A stretch of 37,099 nucleotides of DNA from Opitutales bacterium (lineage in GTDB: Bacteria > Verrucomicrobiota > Verrucomicrobiia > Opitutales > Oceanipulchritudinaceae). The notes below the pieces were generated by a model. It searched no databases. It worked only from the letters and a program-made list of their open reading frames with translations, and had not been told where the DNA came from. The position numbers and the translations under genes are program-made. Position 1 is the first letter of the stretch, and every line of letters starts with the position of its first letter. Location of the stretch: the NCBI GenBank assembly GCA_007133065.1, contig SLNJ01000132.1:1-37099 (forward strand). The letters run 5' to 3'. Below are positions 14,699 to 23,046 of the stretch, piece after piece.

Positions 14699-17182
14699 AT
14701 GAAGACACGACCCGGTTCTCTCCTTACGGTTTCCCTTGTTGCCCTTTCTCTGGTGCATTTAGATACGGCGGCGGAGGGCGCACTCTCCCCTGTGATGGAA
14801 CGCCTGTGGCCGGATGCTGTTTCGCTTTCGGACGGCTGGTACCAAGTGAAATGGTACGGTTATGTCAGGCCGGCCGGCGACTGGTTTTATCATTTCGATC
14901 ACGGCTGGCAGTACGGAATCGGCCACGGGATGGAGAATCTGTTTGTCTACGACCTGCTGCTGGGGGCGTGGGGCTGGACGACGGCGGAGATTTATCCGTC
15001 GGTCTACTGGTATTGGCCCGTCGAGAGCTGGACGTACTACCGGCGGCCGGGGCGTCCCGGAGAACGAGTGTTCTATCACGATCTGGCGAGGGCTTGGAGG
15101 CATGAGAGTCAGCTGGCGCCGCCGTCGTTCTCTACTGGCACAGTGCAGACTCTCGCGGTGTCGACGCGTCCGGTGGACGGGTACGCGTTCGTGATGGAAC
15201 CGGCGACGGAATCGCGATTTGCGGTTCCCGGCGGGGAGTCGGGTGAAATTCGTGTTGCGCCGTTGCACGTGCACCATCCCCTTCCCCCGTATCCCGGCGA
15301 GGGGTGGCGGATCGAGATGGACGGGCTCAGTTCTGCGGAATTCGTTCTGCAGCACCAGGGCGGAAACCCCGACACCGCTCCGACCGTGTACGTGTTTGGG
15401 CAGATGCACGGTGCTTTCGACGATGCGATGGGATACGGCGATCGCTGGGTGGCGCTCCCCTGGCGGGAGCTGGAGCGGGGACTTGTCGGGTACAGCCTGC
15501 CGGTCGAGGAGGAACCGCTGACGCAATCTGCGGGTGCGGGGGTGCTGCCGGCCGAGGCGGGGGGCGATCCTGCGCCGCGTTTCTACTACGTTTCACGTGT
15601 TGATCCGGACAGCCCGGAGTCCGAGCAGCGTATGTGGGTGGGATTGCAGTTGACCTCGTACATCCAGCAATTTCTTGATGCACTTGAGCCGTCGCTACGG
15701 CAGCAGGTCGAGGCCCGGCGCGCCGAACGGCACCTGACGCGCGCCTACGGAGGGAATTACTACACGGGGTTCAACCGTATGCGGGCGTGGTCGTGGGGGC
15801 GCCGCTTTCAACCCGTTCTCGCCGTCAAATCTCCTTCCGAGAATCAGGCGCTCGCGCACGAGACGGGACATTACCTCACGCACTTGCTGGTCGGCCACGA
15901 TGCTTACGATCAACTGGAACGGGCGGGCGGGTCGATCCTGGGCGGGAACCATGGCATTCGCGACGAGATCGGGCGCAACAATCTACTCGAGGACTACGCC
16001 TACTACCTGGAGAGTTTTCTTATTGAAACCGGGGGTAACTATTACCTGACCGAGCCGAACGTCGTTTTCCGCGGCCTCACTCCGTTAACGAAGGACTTCC
16101 CCGGGCTCGAGGGTTTTGCGGCTTCGATGCTGGCGCTGCTCCATGTCGAACGCTCTACGTTAATCGATTATGTGGGAGACGTCTGGCCGATTGCCCCGCT
16201 CGGATTGTCATGGGGCGAGGTCTTTTCGATTGTCGCCGGCGGCCATACCTCCGTCGATGCATTGCGCCAGGGGATCGAGAATCGCCTCTCCAGCCGGGAC
16301 AAGCAGGCGTTTCAAGTGCTGCTGCACCGGCTCGGTTGGCGCTACAAGGCCTCCGGGCGACTGGTCGACCGCGACGGCAATCCGATCGCCAGCGGGCAGA
16401 TCCACAATGTCGCGAGCGTGGGCGATGCCACATATTTCGGCACCTACGAGACCGTGCCGGTGATCTCCGGGCCGGACGGCCGTTTTATGATTATCGGGGG
16501 CGGGGGGGTCTTCGGCGGCGAGAGTTTCCTGCGGGTGACGGTCGGGCAGGGGGATCCGGTCGATGTGCCGATCCAGGTTGCGTGGACCGGCGCCACCGAC
16601 CGCACCGTGGAACTGGGCGACATCGTGGTCGATCCGGAAATCAAGGTACTGACCGATTTCGTGGCACACGATCACGTGTACACGGGATCGGGATGGCCCC
16701 CGGAGTTCCGCCTGCATGTGGCCGGCGACTTCCGCGTCGAAGTCCGTCACCCGAATGCCGCGGCCGCCCGCTTCGTGCGGACGGCGGAAGCTTTCGAACC
16801 CAACCGGCGCCAGGTGTGGCTGTTCTGGGATCTGTACGTTCCCACCAACTCGACGATCAGCGTCAGCGGGCGGATGACCATCGAACCGAACGCCACGTCC
16901 GGCGCCAACGCTGACGTTGGACAATGGCGGCTGGTTTTCCAGGATTGGCCGGCCACGCGAATGGACCCCGTCGGCGAGGACGAGGGAATGGTCTCCCTGA
17001 CCGATACGGAGATGGTGTTTGCGTTCGAGATCCCCAACATGGGCTGGAGAGCTGGCGCCGACGTTCGATTCATGAAATACGGATACTTTCAGAGGTATTG
17101 GGAGAACCAGGATATCTGGGTGAATTACGGATTCGCCCACTCCATGGAAGCCCAGATTCGCCTGCGCATTCACACCGAGTGA
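14699..17182 (+). CDS. Secreted HExxH metallopeptidase candidate with W/Y-rich N-terminal module
   Basis: The product has 827 residues. Residues 1-26 are a signal peptide (MKTRPGSLLTVSLVALSLVH...). Residues about 45-135 are a Trp/Tyr-rich module (GWYQVKWYGYV, FDHGWQYG, WGWTTAEIYPSVYWY) related to the C-terminal module of the 20711-21934 product. A zinc-peptidase motif HETGH lies at 387-391, and a likely third ligand Glu431 lies in LLEDYAYYLE, 44 residues later, as in gluzincin-type enzymes. Residues about 545-640 look like a carboxypeptidase-regulatory/CNA-B-like beta domain (GRLVDRDGNPIASGQI, GPDGRFMI). The remainder is beta-rich with no family I recognise. The likely role is an extracellular or cell-surface protease. 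I know of no named family with this order of parts. It is monocistronic as far as can be seen. Confidence 0.75.
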   Translation: MKTRPGSLLTVSLVALSLVHLDTAAEGALSPVMERLWPDAVSLSDGWYQVKWYGYVRPAGDWFYHFDHGWQYGIGHGMENLFVYDLLLGAWGWTTAEIYPSVYWYWPVESWTYYRRPGRPGERVFYHDLARAWRHESQLAPPSFSTGTVQTLAVSTRPVDGYAFVMEPATESRFAVPGGESGEIRVAPLHVHHPLPPYPGEGWRIEMDGLSSAEFVLQHQGGNPDTAPTVYVFGQMHGAFDDAMGYGDRWVALPWRELERGLVGYSLPVEEEPLTQSAGAGVLPAEAGGDPAPRFYYVSRVDPDSPESEQRMWVGLQLTSYIQQFLDALEPSLRQQVEARRAERHLTRAYGGNYYTGFNRMRAWSWGRRFQPVLAVKSPSENQALAHETGHYLTHLLVGHDAYDQLERAGGSILGGNHGIRDEIGRNNLLEDYAYYLESFLIETGGNYYLTEPNVVFRGLTPLTKDFPGLEGFAASMLALLHVERSTLIDYVGDVWPIAPLGLSWGEVFSIVAGGHTSVDALRQGIENRLSSRDKQAFQVLLHRLGWRYKASGRLVDRDGNPIASGQIHNVASVGDATYFGTYETVPVISGPDGRFMIIGGGGVFGGESFLRVTVGQGDPVDVPIQVAWTGATDRTVELGDIVVDPEIKVLTDFVAHDHVYTGSGWPPEFRLHVAGDFRVEVRHPNAAAARFVRTAEAFEPNRRQVWLFWDLYVPTNSTISVSGRMTIEPNATSGANADVGQWRLVFQDWPATRMDPVGEDEGMVSLTDTEMVFAFEIPNMGWRAGADVRFMKYGYFQRYWENQDIWVNYGFAHSMEAQIRLRIHTE

Positions 17183-17459
17183 CATGCGAGTGGAACTCCC
17201 CCGACGCTCGCAAAATCTCTACTCCGCAAGCACATCGCACATGCTCATTGAAATGGCGTTCTCGCACCCGCGGCACCCAGAGTGGGCGGGATTTGTTCGC
17301 GTCCATCACCGCTCCGGTCTATACGGTGTTGTCAGCGATCCGGGCGGGTCCAACTTCATCGGGGTCGGGGTGAGACGGTCCCTGTGAGACCGGCGCTCGA
17401 CAATACCGGGAACACGACTCAAGCTTTCGTGCGCCTCAGCTGTCGGAAGCGTACGTTTT
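17183..17459. other. Intergenic spacer, nothing recognised
   Basis: A 68-codon frame starting at 17184 (MRVELPRRSQNLYSAS...) has no family resemblance and no ribosome site. I see no hairpin terminator or promoter of note. A CGGAAG stretch about 12 bases before 17460 may be the ribosome site of the GH4 gene. Confidence 0.4.
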
Positions 17460-19082
17460 ATGGCGATAAAAGTAGCATTTATAGGGGCGGGATCTGTTGG
17501 GTTTACTCGCCGGTTAACCCTCGACATGCTCACGGTTTCCGAGCTCCAGGATACACACTTCAGCTATCATGATATTGATGACGGCAACCTGGAGCGCGTC
17601 GCGCGGCTTGTCCGGAAGGATTTGAAGGCGAACCGGGTGCCGGCCCGGTTGACCACCCACCGGGATCGACGGGCGGCGCTGGACGGTGCGGATTATGTCA
17701 TCAATTGCACGCGCATCGGGGGGCTCGAAGCGTTTGCAACCGACATTGATATCCCGTTGAAGTACGGGGTCGATCAGTGTGTGGGGGATACGCTCTGCGC
17801 GGGCGGGATCATGTACGGCCAGCGTAATATTCCCTGCGTCCTGGAGTTTCAAAGCGACATGGTGGAACTCTGTAACCACCACCGCCCGGGCGGGCCCCTG
17901 TTCCTGAACTATGCAAACCCCATGGCCATGAACACATGGGCTTCAGTCGATGCGTACACCCGGGGGGAGGGAATCGCCACCGTCGGCTTGTGCCACGGCG
18001 TCGAGGGTGGATGGCGCCAGATTGCAGATGCCTTGTCCCGGTTCCATGGCGAGCCCGAGGCGATGGAGGTTCCTTCAGACGCGGAGGAGTGGATCGAGCG
18101 CAACCCGCACCGCCGCCTGGTCGATATCGCAGCTGCCGGGATCAACCACCAGACGTGGTACGTGACGATCCTCTATAAAGGCCGGGGGGTCGGGCCGGAG
18201 GAGTTGCTTGCCGCGTTCGAGTCGCACCCCTCCCTGACGGCGACCGAGAAGGTCCGCATCGACGTGCTCCGCCGGTTCGGAGTCTACTCAACCGAGTCCA
18301 ACGGTCACCTATCTGAATATTTGCCCTGGTACCGCAAGCGTCCGCACGAAACAAGAGACTGGATCGATCTCTCCTCATGGATCAACGGGGAGACCGGTGG
18401 CTACCTGCGCGTCTGCACCGAAGGGCGCAACTGGTTTGTATCCGATTACCCCCGATGGCTGGAGGAGGCTGGCGGGCCGATCCGCGCCTGCGATCGCTCA
18501 TCGGAACACGGCAGTTACATCATAGAAGCGCTCGAAACGGGCCGCATCTACCGCGGTCACTTCAATGTGCGGAACAACGGCGTGATATCCAACCTTCCGG
18601 ACGACTGCATCGTCGAGGCACCCGGGTTTGTCGATCGATCCGGAATCCACATGACAGCGGGAATCCGATTGCCGCAGGCATGCGCTGCCACCTGCGCCGC
18701 GAGTGTCAATGTGCAACGCATGGCCGTGGACGCAGCCCGGTCGGGGGACGTGCTGCTCCTGAAGCAGGCCATGCTTCATGACCCGTTGGTCGGCGCGGTC
18801 TGCAACCCCGAAGAGGTGTGGCAGATGACCGACGAGATGCTCCTCGCGCAGGCCTCGTGGCTTCCCCAGTATGTCGCGCGGGGGGCCATCGACGCGGCCC
18901 GTGAACGCCTGGCGACCGCCGAACAGGACGGGTCCCGTGTGGCATTGCGCGACTGGCGCGGGGCCGCCCGCGTCGACCCCAAACCGGTCGATACCTTGCG
19001 AAGCACGCCGGACACGAGCATCATGGAGGCCGACAAGTCGAATACCGGAAAAAGCCGCGGGAATTCACGATCCAACGACTGA
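17460..19082 (+). CDS. Glycoside hydrolase family 4 (alpha-galactosidase/alpha-glucuronidase type)
   Basis: The product has 540 residues. GH4 enzymes cleave glycosides by an NAD- and Mn-dependent oxidation-elimination route. The NAD loop is IGAGSVGFTR (8-17), the substrate-binding Asn motif is NYANPMAMNTW (150-160), the metal Cys and neighbour are GLCHGVEG (Cys178, His179), and the second metal ligand is in AGINHQTWYV (His230). In GH4 the four residues from this Cys track substrate: CHEV for alpha-glucosidases, CHSV for alpha-galactosidases, CHGx for alpha-glucuronidases and CNxP for phospho-beta-glucosidases. CHGV therefore points to a uronic acid substrate, which remains inference. The last ~45 residues are a charged, Ser/Asn-rich extension beyond the usual length. 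Four bases separate its stop from the galT remnant. Confidence 0.9.
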   Translation: MAIKVAFIGAGSVGFTRRLTLDMLTVSELQDTHFSYHDIDDGNLERVARLVRKDLKANRVPARLTTHRDRRAALDGADYVINCTRIGGLEAFATDIDIPLKYGVDQCVGDTLCAGGIMYGQRNIPCVLEFQSDMVELCNHHRPGGPLFLNYANPMAMNTWASVDAYTRGEGIATVGLCHGVEGGWRQIADALSRFHGEPEAMEVPSDAEEWIERNPHRRLVDIAAAGINHQTWYVTILYKGRGVGPEELLAAFESHPSLTATEKVRIDVLRRFGVYSTESNGHLSEYLPWYRKRPHETRDWIDLSSWINGETGGYLRVCTEGRNWFVSDYPRWLEEAGGPIRACDRSSEHGSYIIEALETGRIYRGHFNVRNNGVISNLPDDCIVEAPGFVDRSGIHMTAGIRLPQACAATCAASVNVQRMAVDAARSGDVLLLKQAMLHDPLVGAVCNPEEVWQMTDEMLLAQASWLPQYVARGAIDAARERLATAEQDGSRVALRDWRGAARVDPKPVDTLRSTPDTSIMEADKSNTGKSRGNSRSND

Positions 19083-19086
19083 TGCA

Positions 19087-19413
19087 ATGAATTGGGAACA
19101 GCGGTGGCACCCTTTGCGGCGAGAGTGGATTATCGTGGCGGCGCATCGCCAGTCACGCCCGTGGGACGGCACCCTCCACGGAAAGACCGAACAGGTCGTG
19201 CCCGCACACGCCCCCGCGTGTCACCTCTGCCCCGGGAACACACGGGTCGGCGGTGCTTCCAACCCGCCGTACAAAGGGGTGTATGTGTTCGAGAATGACC
19301 ACCCGTGTGTGAGCCCGGACGCTCCCCGCGATGTTGCTTCACCCGGAGGAATCTATCGCGCCGTGCCGAACGTCCATTACAAAGCGGCCGGCACCACCGC
19401 CACGCCCCGATGA
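19087..19413 (+). pseudogene. galT: galT N-terminal fragment (galactose-1-P uridylyltransferase)
   Basis: The 108-residue product begins MNWEQRWHPLRREWIIVAAH and carries RPWDG, the zinc-type CHLCPGNTR motif (Cys45, Cys48) and NPPYKGVYVFENDHPCVSPD, all from the N-terminal third of GalT. The enzyme normally has about 330-350 residues, and its nucleophile motif HPH lies further on and is missing. After GGIYRAVPN the sequence turns into an unrelated tail (KAAGTTATPR) and stops. The stop overlaps the next start as ATGA. GalT converts galactose-1-phosphate with UDP-glucose to UDP-galactose, and a place beside a GH4 enzyme makes sense, but this copy cannot work. A deletion of the last two thirds is the simplest reading. 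Confidence 0.75.
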
Positions 19414-20168
19414 GTGCTTCCCATGAATTGCTGACGCCGGTTCGGGAGATCCACGGGCAGATCCGTGCGGCCGTTCTTCAGTCATGCGATGACCGACGGC
19501 TCGAGGAGATGGCGGCAGTCGGTTACGACGGGGAGGGGGATACCTTGTACGCGATCGACCGCGTCAGCAAATCCGCGCTGGTTGCTCATGTGGAGCGCTT
19601 TGCCCGGGATGTCGGAGGAATCGTGTTGATCGCTGAGCGCTACGACCGGTTGTCGAACCACAGAACGCCGGTCAATCTCAGCCCGTCGCGAGCCCGAAGC
19701 ATCGATCACGGGTACGCAGGGCTGGCCCGGTTCTTCCCGGGTGCGCGTGACGAGCTCGCCGCGATCGACGAGGAGATCGTGGCCGCTGTCCTGGGGCCCC
19801 TGGTCGCAGGCAAAGTGCTCTGTTTCGAAGATCAATACGCAGCAACAGGCGGGCAGCTGTACGAGCTCGCCGCCGGGCATGATCGCTTTTGCGCGGACCT
19901 GAGGCCCATGATGCATCGCGTACTCGCGAGCCGGGGCCAGGCTATGAGCATCTGCTGCCATCCCTACGACGTCTGCACGGAATTGATTGCCCGCGAGTAC
20001 GGCGTGATCGTCACGAACCCTATGGGGCGCCCGCTGGACGCGCTTCTTAACGTTGATGCGAATGTGGCGTGGGCCGGGTATGCGAACCGGGAAATCCGGG
20101 CCGTTGTCGAACCTGTGCTCCAACGGGCGCTTAAGCGCCGCGGGTTGATTCCGGACCCCCGAGAGTAA
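19410..20168 (+). pseudogene. IMPase/FBPase-superfamily protein lacking its catalytic core
   Basis: This 252-residue frame is continuous and its ATG overlaps the galT stop. The N-terminal part (GEGDTLYAIDRVSKSALV, residues 41-58, then GIVLIAE, 70-76) and the C-terminal part (CCHPYDVCTELIAREYGVIV, 182-201, GRPLDALL, VAWAGYAN) match inositol monophosphatase-like sugar phosphatases. The metal-binding DPxDGT segment expected shortly after VLIAE is absent: the sequence goes straight to YDRLSNHRTPVNLSPSRARS, then RFFPGARDELAAIDE and CFEDQYAATGGQLYEL. About 90-100 residues seem to be deleted in frame. It is probably inactive as a phosphatase, though the protein could still be made. A specialised, divergent subfamily is the alternative. 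Confidence 0.6.
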
Positions 20169-20174
20169 CGTGAC

Positions 20175-20384
20175 ATGCCGTTCCGGTCGGAAATTCTCTT
20201 TTCAGCCCATTCCACGGAGGCCGCTTACGGCCTCGAAGGTGTGTTTCGGGCGCTCGAGTCGCTCGACCAACACGCGGATCCGTACTTGCGCCGGTGGTTC
20301 GAGCTACGTGCACCCATCTGGCTGGCGCGTGCCCCTGGACGAAGCCCTCTGCCCGTCATGTGCATGCAGCTCAGCGACGCGTAG
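20175..20384 (+). CDS. Short hypothetical ORF, possibly the stump of a longer gene
   Basis: Six bases after the IMPase-like frame an ATG (20175) opens 69 residues: MPFRSEILFSAHSTEAAYGL, then GVFRALESLDQHADPYLRRW, then a basic tail. The first ~45 residues look protein-like and the rest does not, so this may be the start of a gene cut off by the same events that damaged its neighbours. I do not recognise the family. Confidence 0.3.
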   Translation: MPFRSEILFSAHSTEAAYGLEGVFRALESLDQHADPYLRRWFELRAPIWLARAPGRSPLPVMCMQLSDA

Positions 20385-20710
20385 CGCCGGTCTTATCGGT
20401 GCGACCCCAGCACTCCGTTCGATTTATTGGGCCGCAGTAGGGGGAGCGGTTCATTTCCAGGATTCCGGAGTCGTTTTGCAGCCCCTCATGTTCGATCAGG
20501 CGGATAATCGACTACGATCACAGCCAAATCGACCGTTCCGGAGTTCGCCAGAGCGTAGACGCAGGCCAGCTCCCAATGATCGTCGGGGTCATTTACCGGC
20601 AGAACAGATCGGTCTGATGGATCCAGACGGGCGGTGCGGCGACTTCCGGTGTCTCTCCGTGCCTGTCTCAAAAGCGATTTTTCACCAACCTGTTGCAGGT
20701 TCTGTGGCCG
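20385..20710. other. Intergenic region with a decayed fragment
   Basis: This 326-bp stretch between the 20175 frame (+) and the W/Y-rich protein gene (-) holds only the minus-strand nucleoside-hydrolase-like fragment described separately. A run AAAAGCGATTTTTCA near 20671-20685 is AT-rich but has no clear stem. No other feature was seen. Confidence 0.35.
20490..20630 (-). pseudogene. Possible nucleoside-hydrolase-like fragment
   Basis: On the minus strand a short frame reads PVNDPDDHWELACVYALANS, then GTVDLAVIVVDYP, and then stops. The DPDDHxxLAxxYAL pattern followed by a hydrophobic strand recalls the metal-binding first strand and helix of inosine-uridine nucleoside hydrolase-like proteins (DTDxxxDD). 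Only ~40 residues are plausible and no continuation is obvious in other frames. It is probably debris and may be chance. Confidence 0.25.
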
Positions 20711-21934
20711 CTACGGATTGCAATCGCCCACGTGGAACCAGTTTTCATCTTCTTCCAGAAACACCCAAACATCCTCGCCGACCTCACTCCCCTCGAAGCT
20801 GTAGTACAAAGCGCGGTCCTGCTCTTGGTCGTAGTGGAATAACAGCCAGCCGCCGGTGCTCGCGCTGTAGAGGAATGGATAATAGTCGCGACCGGTCCAG
20901 ACCCAGCCAAGGCAGGGACTGTAGAACCACCAACTCAATGCGGCCGTCGATTCCCCGCGATAAAGCCACCCGTGTTCCCGATGCCAGATCCAGCGATCGG
21001 TGATCTCGTTGAAAAACCCGAACCAGGGTGAGGATTTCCAGCCGTCCCCGAGGTAATCGCCGGGGATCCCGTCGTCGGGTTCCTCTTCGGCGGCTTGTTG
21101 AAACACGTCGAATACCGTCGTAACGTCATCCGCTGTGACCTCGATCGTGCCGGTACGCGAACTTTGGGTTGGGTTTTCCTCAACGATATACTCAACCGCG
21201 CCGTCCCCGGAGCCGCTCGCCGGTTCATCGGGCGAGGCGATGGTCAACCAGTCGGCTCCCGAGGTAACCTGTACCGTCCAGTCGGTCTCCGTAAACACGT
21301 TAAAGGCACCGGTCTCCTCTTCGGCCGAATGCGTCGCCCCCGTGGGCTGGATTACCAGTTCGATCTCCTTGATGATGGGAGCGAGGTTGAAAAGCGGCTC
21401 GTCATCCAGTTCGCCCTCGCCGAAATCGCCGACAAAGATGCCGTCTTCGTCGACCTGAAAGAGGTCGATGGCGGTCGTGTTAGGGATCTCCTCGTCGGCG
21501 GGGAAGAACCAGCCCTGCCCGGACGAGCTGAAAACCCCGTGTTCGCCGGCGGATTCCGGCTCCGAGCTGTCGAAAACCCACAAAAAGATCTTTGCACCTT
21601 CGATTCCAAGTTCGGATGTCGATCTTTCCAGTGAGTCGCGATACCACCGGCCATCGATCTCGGTGACTCCCTCGCCGATGACCGCCGCATCGAATTCGAT
21701 AAAATGTTCGTCAAGAAAATCGATATCGGAGGCGTTACCCTCGATTTGAGAGGCCTCAATGGTGAAGGTCCCCATCCGCACCAGGTTGCCCGGGGCCAGA
21801 GGGACTCCCTCCTCCGAACCGACGGCGTTTACGACGGAACTCCATGTCACCCGGGGACCGTTGGCAAAACCGGCGGTGACCAGAAACGCGATGAGTGCGA
21901 GCGTGAGGAAACAGGATGGTATGGAAAATTTCAT
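20711..21934 (-). CDS. Secreted BACON-domain protein with W/Y-rich C-terminal module
   Basis: The product has 407 residues. The signal peptide is MKFSIPSCFLTLALIAFLVT plus AGFA (cleavage near 24). Residues about 25-187 form a beta-rich module (VRMGTFTIEAS, ADEEIPNTTAIDL) common in secreted proteins of this phylum. Residues about 188-282 resemble a BACON/Ig-like domain (TETDWTVQVTSGADWLTIAS, GTIEVTADDVTTVFDVFQQA). Residues about 295-400 are the Trp/Tyr-rich module (WFGFFNEITDRWIWHREHGW, LGWVWTGRDYYPFLYS). The start at 21934 is fixed by a good ribosome site (AGAGGT, 6 bases away) and by the signal peptide; the frame runs further upstream without protein character. It is the second gene of a two-gene unit, 11 bases after the TIGR02597-like gene. 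Function unknown; adhesion or surface exposure is likely. Confidence 0.85.
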   Translation of the reverse strand: MKFSIPSCFLTLALIAFLVTAGFANGPRVTWSSVVNAVGSEEGVPLAPGNLVRMGTFTIEASQIEGNASDIDFLDEHFIEFDAAVIGEGVTEIDGRWYRDSLERSTSELGIEGAKIFLWVFDSSEPESAGEHGVFSSSGQGWFFPADEEIPNTTAIDLFQVDEDGIFVGDFGEGELDDEPLFNLAPIIKEIELVIQPTGATHSAEEETGAFNVFTETDWTVQVTSGADWLTIASPDEPASGSGDGAVEYIVEENPTQSSRTGTIEVTADDVTTVFDVFQQAAEEEPDDGIPGDYLGDGWKSSPWFGFFNEITDRWIWHREHGWLYRGESTAALSWWFYSPCLGWVWTGRDYYPFLYSASTGGWLLFHYDQEQDRALYYSFEGSEVGEDVWVFLEEDENWFHVGDCNP

Positions 21935-21940
21935 CTTCGA

Positions 21941-21946
21941 ACCTCT
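21941..21946 (-). promoter_or_regulatory. Ribosome binding site AGAGGT
   Basis: The reverse complement of 21941-21946 is AGAGGT, six bases before the ATG at 21934. Its last base touches the stop codon of the upstream gene, so translation of the pair is likely linked. Confidence 0.7.
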
Positions 21947-23043
21947 TAAAATGGTGGCAGAAGCCGCCAGAGGAAGGCGGGACGTTCGTCTCGGCGTTGA
22001 ACCAGCAAGGCTCCTTGGCCGGCAAGGGCCGGAGCCTCTTGCAGGTCGAGCGCGGAGTCGTTGTCGACGCGGAGCCATGCGTTCGTCGTCGTGTTGAAAT
22101 AGACGGGGGTGAGTTCACCTTCGACCATCAAATAGACCCAGTCGGCCTCTTCGGGATTCGCCCCCCCGCGTAGCTCGCCGTTGTCGCCTTCGAGAAGCCT
22201 CAGCTCGTCCGGCTCGGGTATATCGACGGGGTATGGATTGGCGATGATGTTCAGCCCCGGAAGCACGAAGAGCATCGCCTTGCCCGTCTTGACGTCGCCG
22301 GTGACGACGTGACCGACCTGGTCGGCCTCCGGGTCTTTGCGGCGGATCGCGAGGCCCTCGTCGGGATAGAGCACGTCGTTGGCGGCGTCTCGGAAAAGAT
22401 CGTCCGAGGCACGCCAGCCCGTCCCCCCGATCGCCTCGGCATCGTCTTTGTAGTAGTAGGTGAGATAGCGCTGCTGTTCGGAGTCGCGCACGAGAATCTC
22501 GTCGGCCTCGGGCAGAAGCCCTCCCCGCAGACCGGCTTCGTTTTCCTCTCCGAAGAGGGCGGCGAGGGTCCAATGGGGCCGAACGGCGTATTGCGTTCCC
22601 GGCTCGAGGCCCTCGGGCGGCTCGACCGCAAGCTTTAGTTCTCCGGAATCGCCCAGCGTATCGACGATGTCGATCTGCAGCCCTTCGTAATCCCCGTGGA
22701 GAATTTCGAGAAAGTGCGACGGAGCATCGTCGAAATCATTGAACGCGCCGGACTCCCAGTCCGCGGAATCGTCGCCAACAAGGCGTTCGTCGGCCTTGAT
22801 CGAGTCGATCGTACTCCGGAACTCGACCGGGCGGAGCATGCCGACACTCCGGAAATGAACGCCCGGTTCAGGAACATTCAGGGTAACGTAACCGACCGGT
22901 TCGCTGACTATCGCAGTTGAATCCCCGTGGAGCGGCGTCAGCAGAAGGCCAAGTGCTGTAAGTGCGATTGCCCGGCGAAACACGCGGCCAGGAGTTCTTT
23001 CTCCCGCAAGCTTGAAACATTTGACGCTGTCTGTTGGCTGCAT
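21946..23043 (-). CDS. TIGR02597-family secreted protein
   Basis: The product has 365 residues and a signal peptide after a basic start (about 24-42: RRAIALTALGLLLTPLHGDS). The sequence opens with SEPVGYVTLNVPE and contains GDYEGLQIDIVDT, TQYAVRPHWTLAALFG, YYYKDDAEAIGGTGWRASDD and LNIIANPYPVDI. This pattern marks the TIGR02597 family of paralogous secreted proteins known from Verrucomicrobium and relatives, whose function is unknown. Two ATGs are adjacent; I prefer 23043 because the AGGAGG is six bases away from it, against three for 23046. It is the first gene of a leftward pair and is divergent from the large-protein cluster. The conserved WRxxDDLFRDAANDVLYPDEG stretch may be a repeat-like sandwich domain. 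Confidence 0.85.
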   Translation of the reverse strand: MQPTDSVKCFKLAGERTPGRVFRRAIALTALGLLLTPLHGDSTAIVSEPVGYVTLNVPEPGVHFRSVGMLRPVEFRSTIDSIKADERLVGDDSADWESGAFNDFDDAPSHFLEILHGDYEGLQIDIVDTLGDSGELKLAVEPPEGLEPGTQYAVRPHWTLAALFGEENEAGLRGGLLPEADEILVRDSEQQRYLTYYYKDDAEAIGGTGWRASDDLFRDAANDVLYPDEGLAIRRKDPEADQVGHVVTGDVKTGKAMLFVLPGLNIIANPYPVDIPEPDELRLLEGDNGELRGGANPEEADWVYLMVEGELTPVYFNTTTNAWLRVDNDSALDLQEAPALAGQGALLVQRRDERPAFLWRLLPPF

Positions 23044-23046
23044 CAT

